DNA of 20,163 nt from JAFDVL01 sp043736395. Lineage in GTDB: Bacteria; Acidobacteriota; Blastocatellia; RBC074. The notes under the pieces are model-generated. The model ran no database searches. It was not told where the DNA came from and saw only the letters and a list, made by a program, of their open reading frames with translations. Where the stretch lies: positions 1 through 20,163 of the forward strand of contig JAYTCQ010000064.1 of assembly GCA_043736395.1 (NCBI GenBank), given 5' to 3'. Position numbers and translations under genes: made by a program. This document shows, piece by piece, positions 1-7,164 of the stretch (position 1 is its first letter; the number at the start of each line of letters is the position of its first letter).

Positions 1-2
1 GT

Positions 3-98
3 CGAAATCCGTGGCCTTGGCTCATCCTCACGCTGCTGTCCGGATCATTCGGCCCGTTACTATATTTACTCACACGCAAATCAACAGAGGCGCGCTAA
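3..98 (+). CDS. C-terminal end of a membrane protein (cut by left edge)
   Basis: Reading from base 3 gives 31 codons and a TAA stop at 96-98. The peptide is strongly hydrophobic (LTLLSGSFGPLLYLL) and ends in a short positively charged tail (RKSTEAR), the usual look of a last transmembrane helix followed by a cytoplasmic end. This frame is favoured over the overlapping open frame that runs into the next gene, because the latter's residues before 122 resemble no protein segment and a Shine-Dalgarno-like AAAGGA lies just before the ATG at 122. The gene body is outside the window, so the family cannot be named. The 23-base gap to the next gene suggests co-transcription. Confidence 0.6.
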   Translation, partial: RNPWPWLILTLLSGSFGPLLYLLTRKSTEAR

Positions 99-121
99 CA
101 GACCTCTTTAGAAAGGATTTT

Positions 122-421
122 ATGGCTGAAAATATTAACCTGGATCGCGTCCGCGGCGTCGCATTAAATCGTATCGATAAAAGCGAGCGGCAAATCAAAT
201 GGGCACTCTTTGGCGCATTCGTATTTGAAGGATTATTCTTACTGGTTTTTCTCCTGGCAATGGAGCGCAGCAATCGCACTCATTTGCTCTTGTTGATCGC
301 TACGGTCGGAGGCTATACCATCATTGTACTGGGATTAGTGATCTTGGGGCTATTCAGCAATCGAAACACTGCACGAATTCTGAAAGCAATTGAATTGCTT
401 GTTACTCAGGAAAAAGTATAG
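122..421 (+). CDS. small two-helix membrane protein, function unknown
   Basis: Encodes 99 residues. The start at 122 is chosen because AAAGGA sits at 112-117 and because the longer reading from base 11 would overlap the tail of the preceding gene. Residues 1-25 are charged; two hydrophobic segments lie at about 27-46 and 54-78; the C-terminal 20 residues are amphipathic and probably cytoplasmic. The short loop between the helices (ERSNRTH) makes this a helical hairpin. I recognise no family. It follows the partial membrane protein by 23 bases and probably belongs to the same transcript. About 135 bases separate it from the next promoter, with no clear terminator. Confidence 0.7.
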   Translation: MAENINLDRVRGVALNRIDKSERQIKWALFGAFVFEGLFLLVFLLAMERSNRTHLLLLIATVGGYTIIVLGLVILGLFSNRNTARILKAIELLVTQEKV

Positions 422-557
422 CCAGAAATCGAGCCTCAGTGAATAAAAATTAACTGCCTTCATCAGCTAATCTCTCAGAGAAGGCCCTCCGGCACGCCAA
501 TTCAATTCTTGCGCTTGCCAGAGTCGTCAGACCTTCCCCAAATAATCAAAAAAAATA

Positions 558-586
558 TTGCCAAAAATAATTGTCAGGTGTATACA
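558..586 (+). promoter_or_regulatory. predicted sigma-70 promoter of the gntR-DUF1648 operon
   Basis: TTGCCA at 558-563 (five of six to the -35 consensus) and TATACA at 581-586 (four of six to the -10 consensus) are separated by exactly 17 bases. Transcription would start near 593, leaving a short leader before the GCAGGAG ribosome site at 604-610. Position and spacing fit the operon immediately downstream. Confidence 0.6.
579..586. promoter_or_regulatory. palindrome TGTATACA over the -10 box, candidate GntR operator
   Basis: TGTATACA is a perfect 8-base palindrome that contains the -10 hexamer of the predicted promoter. YtrA-type GntR regulators commonly repress their own operon from AT-rich palindromes at the promoter, so autoregulation by the protein encoded at 621-995 is the natural inference. 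An 8-base palindrome could occur by chance. Confidence 0.4.
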
Positions 587-620
587 TACAACAGACACTT
601 TACGCAGGAGTTACGTTGTG

Positions 621-995
621 ATGTTTATTGCCGTAGACACAACTGATCGGCGTCCGATTTATCAACAGGTTGTTGATGAGATCAAGGCGTTGATTGCGAA
701 CCGCTCGTTAAAAGAGGGTGATATATTGCCACCTGTGCGCCAATTGGCGGCGGATTTGAGTGTCAATCTGAATACCGTTGCGATTGCGTATCGTGCGCTG
801 CAAGACGAAGGTCTCATTACGGTAAAGCACGGCTCCGGCGCCACTGTTTCTTCAAATACAACGACAACCAATGACGAAGTTGAACTGCGAAAATCATTGC
901 GTGGAGCTTTAGCGCAAATGGTTTTAGCGGGATTACCGCGCGCAGAAATTCTTCGGCACGTCACATCCGAATTGCAAACACTGAAATCAAAATAA
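621..995 (+). CDS. GntR-family transcriptional regulator, YtrA subfamily
   Basis: Encodes 124 residues, the usual size for the YtrA subfamily, which has a GntR winged helix-turn-helix and only a short C-terminal helical tail in place of an effector domain. The start MFIAVDTTDRRPIYQQVVDE is the classic opening. The DNA-binding core follows: GDILPPVRQLAADLSVNLNT at about 37-56 (recognition region) and the wing EGLITVKHGSGA at about 66-77. The site GCAGGAG at 604-610 supports ATG 621; GTG 618 is a possible alternative. It lies 14 bases before a DUF1648/DUF5808 membrane protein, a pairing often seen for YtrA regulators, which suggests it controls that gene and itself. The effector is unknown. Confidence 0.88.
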   Translation: MFIAVDTTDRRPIYQQVVDEIKALIANRSLKEGDILPPVRQLAADLSVNLNTVAIAYRALQDEGLITVKHGSGATVSSNTTTTNDEVELRKSLRGALAQMVLAGLPRAEILRHVTSELQTLKSK

Positions 996-1009
996 CCGGG
1001 AGGCTGCAA

Positions 1010-2089
1010 ATGATTTGGATAATTTTATTTGAATTGATTGTTTTGTACGCTTTGTTTTTTTGGCTACCAGTAATGCGCCATGAATCTTTTTTTGCCGTTC
1101 ACGTCAGTCGCGAATATTTTGCCGGGAAGGGCAAAGTATTATTGCTTCAATATCGAATCACGCTGGGAATCGTATTCGCGTCGTATCTGGCTGCATTATT
1201 CATGATCGCAGACAAGAACCCGGGTTTTCTGACTTCGATTGTTCTCAGCCAATTGGTGATTTATCCTTTACTTCATTACGTTTTTTATTTTCGTGTTAAG
1301 CCATATCGAGTCATCATTGAGCACGAAAAAACAGTCGCCTCGCTACAGTCACGAAAATTGTTAAATTACACAAATATTGTCATTGAAGCGACAGTGATTT
1401 TCCTGATTTTGATGCCTGTTCTCGCCCTCGTTTATTTTTATCCGCAGCTACCAGAGTCAATCCCTTCGCATTGGAATTTCGCCGGGCAACCTGATCGTTG
1501 GGTTCCGCGTAGTTGGTCAGAAATTGCGTCGCTTCCTGCGCTCGCGCTCTGGTTGTATGGCTTGTTATTCATAGCAAAGCTTTCATTTTTGCAAACTAAA
1601 CTTACGCTGCCCGCACAAAAAACTGCGGAATACTTTGCCCTGAAAGAAAAGTCATTGCACCTGTCATTACGGTTCATGGATGCTCTCCGATTATTGGTTG
1701 GAGTAGTGCTTGCCATCGTGCCATTAAATATAATTATCAGCGCAATCCCTGCCTATAAATTTCTCGAACCATTTAGTGCTATCGCCCTTTGGACTTGTGC
1801 CGGGGCGACGACTATTATGACGATTTTTTTCATTGCCAGAATCATGCAAATCAATACGCAAGTGGATGATTTAGTGGGAGCGGGTGAGCCTTTTTCTACG
1901 TCCAGCGATACTGGTTGGGTTGGTGGAGGAACCATTTATTACAATCCGAATGACCCGGCTTTATTTGTCGAAAAGAAAATCGGCATCGGCAATACAATCA
2001 ATTTTGCCAATAAACAAGCCAAATATTTTTTATTGTATTTCTTAGGCGGGGGCGGAATATTATTATTTCTCGCCATTACGAATTTTTGA
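1010..2089 (+). CDS. DUF1648/DUF5808 multi-pass membrane protein (SdpI-like)
   Basis: Encodes 359 residues, with GGGAGG at 997-1002 before the ATG. Hydrophobic segments begin at the N-terminus (WIILFELIVLYALFFWL) and recur through the protein. Residues 148-164 (PESIPSHWNFAGQPDRW) carry the DUF1648 signature, a proline/histidine/tryptophan loop shared with the Bacillus SdpI immunity family. The C-terminal part (about 300-342), with GGTIYYNPNDPALFVEKK and GIGNTINF, matches the DUF5808 pattern. SdpI-type proteins act in the membrane in toxin immunity or signalling, but the role of this longer form is not established. Its position directly behind a YtrA-type regulator suggests induction under envelope stress or antibiotic exposure; that is inference. 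Confidence 0.82.
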   Translation: MIWIILFELIVLYALFFWLPVMRHESFFAVHVSREYFAGKGKVLLLQYRITLGIVFASYLAALFMIADKNPGFLTSIVLSQLVIYPLLHYVFYFRVKPYRVIIEHEKTVASLQSRKLLNYTNIVIEATVIFLILMPVLALVYFYPQLPESIPSHWNFAGQPDRWVPRSWSEIASLPALALWLYGLLFIAKLSFLQTKLTLPAQKTAEYFALKEKSLHLSLRFMDALRLLVGVVLAIVPLNIIISAIPAYKFLEPFSAIALWTCAGATTIMTIFFIARIMQINTQVDDLVGAGEPFSTSSDTGWVGGGTIYYNPNDPALFVEKKIGIGNTINFANKQAKYFLLYFLGGGGILLFLAITNF

Positions 2090-2102
2090 AACATGACCAC
2101 GT

Positions 2103-2203
2103 GTCAGTAGCCCCCGCGTCAGCAAGGGCTGCCTTGATAGTGTAACCTTCGGCGTCAACAAACACCTTGTAAAGCAGCCCTTGCTGACGCGGGGGCTACT
2201 GAC
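2103..2203. repeat. 30-bp perfect inverted repeat element (REPIN/MITE-like)
   Basis: Bases 2103-2132 and 2174-2203 are exact reverse complements over 30 positions, separated by 41 bases. The arms are GC-rich (core GCCCCCGCGTCAGC) in a region otherwise AT-rich. No target-site duplication is visible. The element sits 13 bases after the DUF1648 gene stop and ends 28 bases before the hydrolase start, so it could act as a terminator or a dispersed palindromic element. Unlike the other hairpins in the window, it shows no 7-base period. Confidence 0.85.
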
Positions 2204-2231
2204 TCTGCGATGCAAATCATCAGGATTCTTT

Positions 2232-3653
2232 ATGAACTATCGAATATTTTTCTTCACCTTCTTCACGGTTTTATTGCTCGCTTTTTCAACTGCTGCACAG
2301 GAAAACCCAACGCAAAAAATAGTCGGAGATTGGCATGGCGTGCTTGATGCCGGAGCCGTAAAATTGCGCATTGTGCTTCATTTCAAAGTCAACGAAAAAA
2401 TGTTGCTCGGCACAATGGACAGCCCCGATCAGGCTGCGAATGGTATCCCGATTGATTCTGTTGCGTTTGAAAATTCGACTCTCAAATTTGTGATGAGCAG
2501 GCTTGCCGCATCATACGAAGGCTCGCTCAAAGGCGAAGAAATTGTTGGTAAGTTTTCGCAAGCTGGAACCGTGCTTCCTTTGACCTTAACTCGCGGAGTG
2601 CCTGCGCCTCCGAAACGTCCGCAAACGCCCACGAAACCGTATCCCTACGAAGAACAAGAAGTCGAATTTGAAAATTCAGCTGCGAAAATAAAATTGGCGG
2701 GAACGTTGACGCTACCGCGGACGAAAGCTCCCTTCCCTGTTGTCGTTTTGATTTCCGGTTCAGGTCCGCAAGATCGCAATGAATCGTTACTCGGACACCA
2801 ACCGTTTTTAGTGTTAGCAGATCATCTGACGCGTCAGGGCATTGCTGTGCTGCGCTTTGATGATCGCGGTGTAGCTAAGTCCAAAGGAAATTTTGCAGCG
2901 GCAACCAGCGAAGATTTTGCGACTGATGTGTTGTCGGCAGTGGCGTATTTGAAAACGCGCAAGGAAATTAATCCGAAAAAGATTGGATTGATCGGACACA
3001 GCGAAGGCGGGATGATTGCTCCGATGTGCGCGACGAAATCTTCTGATATTTCATTCATTGTTTTGATGGCGGGTCCCGGTGTCACAGGTGAAGAAATTCT
3101 CTATGAACAAAGCAGATTGTTGATGTTGGCAGAAGGTTCTACACCAGACGAAGCGGCGAGAAATCGCAAGCTCCAGGAAAAAATGTTTACCGTTTTGAAA
3201 ACGGAAAAAGATGAAGCGGCAACTGAAAAAAAATTGCGCGACGTGATGATCGCGCACATCGGAGAAATGAGTGAAGCACAGAAAAAAAAGGCGGACGAGA
3301 ATCCTGGCGCATTAGTTTCGCAAATTAAAGCAATGAATAATCCGTGGTTTCGCTTCTTCGTGACGTACGATCCACGCACGGCTCTGAGGCAAATTAAAAT
3401 CCCGGTTTTAGCAATTAATGGTGAATTGGATTTGCAAGTTTCTTCTAAACAAAACCTGCCTGAAATTGCTAAAGCCCTGAAAGCCGCAGGCAACAAAAAA
3501 TTCCAAACTGTAGAATTACCAAAACTCAATCATCTATTTCAGCCAACAAAGACAGGGGCTTTCAGCGAGTATGGAAAAATCGAAGAGACAATTTCTCCGG
3601 CGGCTTTGACGATGATGTCGAATTGGGTGAAGCAGGTGTCGGGGGTGAGGTGA
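2232..3653 (+). CDS. secreted alpha/beta hydrolase (esterase/peptidase-like)
   Basis: Encodes 473 residues. ATG 2232 is preferred to the upstream TTG at 2181, because AGGA lies at 2222-2225, a signal peptide begins directly at ATG (MNYRIFFFTFFTVLLLAFST, cleavage near AQE), and the longer form would be translated from the inverted repeat. An N-terminal beta-rich domain (about 25-120) precedes the hydrolase fold. The nucleophile elbow GHSEGG places the serine at residue 257; D400 (NGELD) and H434 (KLNHL) are in the expected places for acid and histidine. SGSGPQDRN forms the oxyanion region. This layout matches the EstD-like family of extracytoplasmic esterases. The substrate is unknown. Its last codons and stop lie inside a hairpin repeat shared with the convergent gene. 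Confidence 0.87.
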   Translation: MNYRIFFFTFFTVLLLAFSTAAQENPTQKIVGDWHGVLDAGAVKLRIVLHFKVNEKMLLGTMDSPDQAANGIPIDSVAFENSTLKFVMSRLAASYEGSLKGEEIVGKFSQAGTVLPLTLTRGVPAPPKRPQTPTKPYPYEEQEVEFENSAAKIKLAGTLTLPRTKAPFPVVVLISGSGPQDRNESLLGHQPFLVLADHLTRQGIAVLRFDDRGVAKSKGNFAAATSEDFATDVLSAVAYLKTRKEINPKKIGLIGHSEGGMIAPMCATKSSDISFIVLMAGPGVTGEEILYEQSRLLMLAEGSTPDEAARNRKLQEKMFTVLKTEKDEAATEKKLRDVMIAHIGEMSEAQKKKADENPGALVSQIKAMNNPWFRFFVTYDPRTALRQIKIPVLAINGELDLQVSSKQNLPEIAKALKAAGNKKFQTVELPKLNHLFQPTKTGAFSEYGKIEETISPAALTMMSNWVKQVSGVR

Positions 3654-3721
3654 CGAAATCAGGTGACGGGGGTGAGGTGTTAGGGAAGAAGTTTTTAACT
3701 GACACCTCACCCCCGTCACCT
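3634..3721. repeat. heptad hairpin element F (AGGTGAC words) over two convergent stop codons
   Basis: A perfect 21-base inverted repeat (3660-3680 with 3702-3722) has a 21-base loop. A further upstream copy of the arm, 3633-3652, differs at one position. Read from 3634, the sequence splits into 7-base units, mostly AGGTGAC, AGGTGTC and GGGGGTG, with one 1-base slip near 3660. On the minus strand the same words are followed by AGTTAAA. The hydrolase stop TGA (3651-3653) and the stop of the minus-strand membrane gene (3716-3718) both fall within an AGGTGAC unit. It would form a strong hairpin on both transcripts and may serve as a bidirectional terminator. Confidence 0.8.
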
Positions 3722-5680
3722 GCATTTGTACACACGATAACCAGCTTCATCAATCACAACTGAAAATCTGTTGGCAAAAAAGCCTTCATCCGCATTTAAA
3801 TCCTTGTATTCAGTTGGCCCGACGATGACGAAATCAATGGCGTATTTTGTAAGTAATTTCTCAGCTTCCGCACCGCCCAGATAAATTGTTTTCACATCGC
3901 GTTCGCGCTCTTCAAAGTTAACTCCATGCGTCCATAGATGACCGGGATAGCCCATCAACATTTGCCTCCCGCTTAAGGCCAGAACCGAATTATGAATCGG
4001 CGCCGAAAGCATCAGCGCCTGCGGCGGAATCCGGTGCTTGATCAGCTCTGCAACTTTTAATTGATCGCTCTCAAACAAACGAACTTTTTCAATTGGTGAC
4101 AGACCACGCGCGATATCCAAGCCTCCTGACAGCATGAGCAAAATCATCAAAACCGCGCCTATCGGAAACAGTTTCCGAGTCCAGAGTTGAGCGAGAAATC
4201 CTGCTATCAAGACGCACGAAACCAGATACCAATACAACAAAACTTTGATGTTGTCCCAGGGCCACGGCGCGAGCAGGACGAGATTGGGAATGATGAAGCA
4301 CAGCACGAAAGGCCAATAAAATCGGTGCGTTCGAAGCGATGTAAAAAAGAAGGCGAGAGCCAGCACAAAGAGCACTAACCCAAAATTCAGATAGTAAAAT
4401 TTGAACAGCGAATACTCTCCCGGCATCCATCCGAAGTTAAATTTGAAGAGCGAACTTCGGGTGCCGGTGCCGCTTAACCACCAGGCTTGTGGCAAAGATA
4501 AAATTCCCGCCGGGATGAAAAATGCAAGCCAGTCCCACGAGAAAAACACTAACGCCATGGCAGCACTGACCATCATAATCGCAAAGAATCCATGCGCGTG
4601 AAGCATCGGCAATAATCCGGCGAGGATGCCGGCGAAAAGAAGTGATGAGGGGAAAGTGATGAGTGACGAGTGATGAGTGATGAGTGGAAAGACATTCGGT
4701 TCTCGTAATTTCCTTTCCTCATTCCTCATCACTTTCCACTCATCACTCATTACTTTCTGCTCATCACTCATCACTTTTAATCCCTCCCACCATAAAATTA
4801 CGATCATTGCGAAAACGGGAATGCCTAATAATAATGAACGTTGTGGGATCATTAACGTCGTCAGCATATTGCCCCATTGCAAATTCAACGCATCATTTTT
4901 GGTGTAGCTGTTTGGCAAATGCTGAAGAAAATCCCACCAGTTTACATTCGAATTTTGAAAATCCTGAAGGAAATAAGTGAACCCTAAACCTCCACTGAAA
5001 AAGAATAAAAATGGAGCGATGCGAGCGGCGATTTTGCTACCAGTTAATTTCTCAGTGAGTAGTTCAATAATCCCAACTAACGCCATGATCAAAATGATGT
5101 TTGGGATAAAAAATGCTGCTGCCCAATCGGCTCCGGTTCGATAAAGAAAGGCTGTCAGGAAATCAATCAAAAATGGATAGGTAAATTTCAGTCCCTGAAA
5201 AATCGGATTATACGGAGGGAAATTATCACCATCAGAAAACGAAGTGATCACACTCAAATGAAACGGAAGATCACCGTAATTATTGGCGGGAGAGGTATAC
5301 AATCCGTCAGCTTCGATCGTAATCACACGGCTAAAAATCCACGCAAAAAATATCAACCAAAAAAAATAAAATACCGCGTCCAGCGTCCAGCGAGTTGCTA
5401 CTTTTTCCTGGTGATTTCGCGTCTTTGCGTAAACCTGATTTTTGATGAATAGAATGATGAAACACGCGACAAAAATGGCAATCGTGAGGCTAATCGAAAC
5501 CCCGTTTAAGCCAAGACCGAGCGACAACAAAAATCCTGTCCACGACAGCGCGACCATCCCCAGAACTGCGCCAAAACTCAACTGCATTTTCAGGCTGGCG
5601 TTCGCAAAAAAAAGGCGCATGAACAAGACGCCGTCAACGCCAGCCAGAGCCGCTACCAAAAGCGCGAAAAGAGTTGTCAT
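3716..5680 (-). CDS. large multi-pass membrane protein, GT-C glycosyltransferase-like
   Basis: Encodes 654 residues from ATG 5680; a TTG at 5722 would add 14. Neither start has a clear ribosome site. It has roughly a dozen hydrophobic helices. After the third or fourth helix comes YTSPANNYGDLPFHLS, an acidic/aromatic loop followed by a hydrophobic run. This resembles the first luminal loop of GT-C transferases, which use lipid-linked sugars. The C-terminal 110 residues are soluble, with an NSVLALSGRQMLMGYPGHLW stretch. Transfer of a sugar to a lipid, glycan or protein at the membrane is inferred from this shape only. Residues about 303-347 are encoded by an inserted heptad repeat that adds 7-residue repeats in a loop between helices. 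The stop codon lies in another repeat of the same family. Confidence 0.7.
   Translation of the reverse strand: MTTLFALLVAALAGVDGVLFMRLFFANASLKMQLSFGAVLGMVALSWTGFLLSLGLGLNGVSISLTIAIFVACFIILFIKNQVYAKTRNHQEKVATRWTLDAVFYFFWLIFFAWIFSRVITIEADGLYTSPANNYGDLPFHLSVITSFSDGDNFPPYNPIFQGLKFTYPFLIDFLTAFLYRTGADWAAAFFIPNIILIMALVGIIELLTEKLTGSKIAARIAPFLFFFSGGLGFTYFLQDFQNSNVNWWDFLQHLPNSYTKNDALNLQWGNMLTTLMIPQRSLLLGIPVFAMIVILWWEGLKVMSDEQKVMSDEWKVMRNEERKLREPNVFPLITHHSSLITFPSSLLFAGILAGLLPMLHAHGFFAIMMVSAAMALVFFSWDWLAFFIPAGILSLPQAWWLSGTGTRSSLFKFNFGWMPGEYSLFKFYYLNFGLVLFVLALAFFFTSLRTHRFYWPFVLCFIIPNLVLLAPWPWDNIKVLLYWYLVSCVLIAGFLAQLWTRKLFPIGAVLMILLMLSGGLDIARGLSPIEKVRLFESDQLKVAELIKHRIPPQALMLSAPIHNSVLALSGRQMLMGYPGHLWTHGVNFEERERDVKTIYLGGAEAEKLLTKYAIDFVIVGPTEYKDLNADEGFFANRFSVVIDEAGYRVYKCR
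4641..4775. repeat. heptad hairpin element A (AGTGATG words), in frame inside a gene
   Basis: 135 bases of 7-base units. From 4641 on the plus strand the units are AGTGATG and close variants up to AGTGGAA then AGACATT at 4683-4696. On the minus strand, reading from 4775, the same word AGTGATG repeats with AGTAATG, AGCAGAA and AGTGGAA. The two halves are therefore inverted and can pair imperfectly. The length is 45 codons, so the reading frame of the host gene is kept. The protein there shows 7-residue repeats: VMSDEQK then VMSDEWK on one arm, ITHHSSL then ITFPSSL on the other. The central GAAAGACATTCG is shared with element B. Confidence 0.88.
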
Positions 5681-5756
5681 AAAAAGTATTTTATCAGAAA
5701 AAACTTTGGCAATGCGAAGCAAAGATTAACATACGTGGCTGAAATAAACGCGTCAA

Positions 5757-6140
5757 CTATTGCGGTAAAAACCGAGCAAGCTCCTCCTGTAATTGCATCT
5801 GAACTTCACGCACTTCATTCAAACTTTCCGTCAATCTTCCCACCAGAAAATTGGTGAGCGCGATGACAAAATCAGAATCAAGGCTCTCTGTCTGGATCGT
5901 TGCTGAAACGACTTGAGAATCACTTAAATAATGATCGCTGGAAATTTGTGGTGCTGAAGTGTCTTCCAGAATCGCTTTCCAGTTCCGCGCTAGTTTTCGC
6001 GAAGTGGAAGTTAATCCAATCGGAGCTGGACGTTGAATATCCGAGGTCTCATCGAAGTCCTCCTCGAAAGTTGTCCAAAAGTCTGTAGACAGACCAATTC
6101 TGAGAACCTCGTCTGGGGCTTTATTTTCGGTATTAATCAT
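5757..6140 (-). CDS. hypothetical protein, 127 residues
   Basis: An acidic soluble protein with no signal peptide or membrane segment and no family I recognise. The first 75 residues are rich in D, E, S and T and look disordered. The C-terminal part (about 85-127, including LVGRLTESLNEVREVQMQLQ) is predicted amphipathic helix and could form a coiled coil. The ATG at 6140 lacks a clear Shine-Dalgarno sequence. It begins 27 bases after the TIM-barrel gene on the same strand, so the two are probably co-transcribed. Whether they work together cannot be told from sequence. Confidence 0.6.
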   Translation of the reverse strand: MINTENKAPDEVLRIGLSTDFWTTFEEDFDETSDIQRPAPIGLTSTSRKLARNWKAILEDTSAPQISSDHYLSDSQVVSATIQTESLDSDFVIALTNFLVGRLTESLNEVREVQMQLQEELARFLPQ

Positions 6141-6167
6141 CGGGACATTTTCAATTTTCAGCCATCA

Positions 6168-7094
6168 TCAGCGATAAATCGGCTTCAATTTACGGTTGAC
6201 GTATTCCATGCTGATTCGGCTTGATTCCTGGGGGGACAGGATCGTGGCGTCTTGCTCAATATTGATCCAGCCTTTAAATCGAAGCTGCTTGAGCAAACGC
6301 ATTACACTGGGGAAGTCTATTTCGCCTTTGCCGAGTTCACGCAAATTCGGCAGAAAATCTGGTCTCACAAAAGGACGAACGCCGTCCTTGAAGTGTAAGT
6401 AATTTATTCTTGCTTGATATTTTTTGAGAATTTGTAAAACGTCTCCGCCCGCTAAATGAATATGTCCGGTGTCCGGCGAAAGAAAGACATAACGGGGGTC
6501 AGTCGTTTCCATTGCTAGATCAATTTCGGGAGGAGTCTCAACGAGAGTATTCAAATGCGGATGAATTCCGATTTGAATACCACGAACTGTGGCGCGCTTG
6601 CCAAGTTCGTTCAGAAAAAGTGATTGTTGTTTGATGAGCGCGGGACGATCCACCTGACCTTTGGGACTGGACGGCCCAATGATCATATTTTTCGCACCGT
6701 ATTCCTGTAACATCGAAAATCGAATTTCAGCATCCTGTAAAATCTCCGCATGTTTAGTTGAATCATAAAACGGAGCTGAAAAATAATTACCGGAAATCGT
6801 CAATTTCTTTTGCGCGATCAACTGCTTGAATGACTCTTTCGTTAAGGAATTTCGCTCTAACTCATTTCCAAGCGGAGAAAATTCAATGCCGTCTGAACCA
6901 ATCGCCTGTAGATCGTTCAAAGCATCCTGAAGCGTGAGCGGTTGCTTTTTATAATTTCGCCACAACAGATACCCTTGCGCCCAGCGAATGTTTGCAGGCT
7001 TAGCGATGACGCCAAAAGCGGATTCTGTTGTAGCAACAACCACACTGCTTGCTAAAAATCTAAGAAAATTTCTACGGGATTCTATTGGATGCAT
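6168..7094 (-). CDS. Tat-exported sugar phosphate isomerase/epimerase-like TIM barrel
   Basis: Encodes 308 residues. The N-terminus MHPIESRRNFLRFLASSVVV carries a twin-arginine export motif (SRRNFL at 6-11) followed by a hydrophobic run, so the protein is probably exported folded. The rest is a xylose-isomerase-like (AP endonuclease 2) barrel. Likely metal or substrate residues are E71 (GIEFSPLG), H178/H180 (GIHPH), D208 and H211 (SPDTGHIH), H234 (YLHFKDG) and E280 (INIEQD). Such proteins interconvert sugars or inositols; the substrate is unknown, and exported members are common in soil acidobacteria and planctomycetes. The ATG directly follows the U-tract of the upstream gene's terminator and has no ribosome site, so it may be leaderless or need a promoter inside the terminator region. 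Confidence 0.8.
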   Translation of the reverse strand: MHPIESRRNFLRFLASSVVVATTESAFGVIAKPANIRWAQGYLLWRNYKKQPLTLQDALNDLQAIGSDGIEFSPLGNELERNSLTKESFKQLIAQKKLTISGNYFSAPFYDSTKHAEILQDAEIRFSMLQEYGAKNMIIGPSSPKGQVDRPALIKQQSLFLNELGKRATVRGIQIGIHPHLNTLVETPPEIDLAMETTDPRYVFLSPDTGHIHLAGGDVLQILKKYQARINYLHFKDGVRPFVRPDFLPNLRELGKGEIDFPSVMRLLKQLRFKGWINIEQDATILSPQESSRISMEYVNRKLKPIYR

Positions 7095-7095
7095 G

Positions 7096-7141
7096 AAAAA
7101 AACGGAGCTGTTCCCGATTCATCACCGACAACAACTCCGTT
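7096..7141 (-). terminator. intrinsic terminator of the YidB-like/OmpA gene
   Basis: On the minus strand, AACGGAGTTGTT (7130-7141) pairs with AACAGCTCCGTT (7101-7112), 11 of 12 positions, with a 17-base loop. It is followed by a run of seven T (complement of 7096-7102). It lies 23 bases after the stop of the gene at 7165-8442 and ends one base before the next gene's start codon. Confidence 0.8.
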
Positions 7142-7164
7142 CCACCAAGAAAAGTAATTAATTT

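Noticed and set aside
2181..2231. TTG start extending the hydrolase upstream
   Set aside because: The extension lies in the arm of the inverted repeat, precedes the signal peptide and has no ribosome site; ATG 2232 has AGGA at the right distance.
3101..3529. 142-residue minus-strand reading frame
   Set aside because: Lies entirely antisense to the catalytic domain of the hydrolase, whose GHSEGG, Asp and His motifs are intact.
4641..4775. CRISPR-like or simple tandem repeat array
   Set aside because: Units are 7 bases without spacers, arms are inverted to each other and the segment is part of an open reading frame; no cas genes are present.
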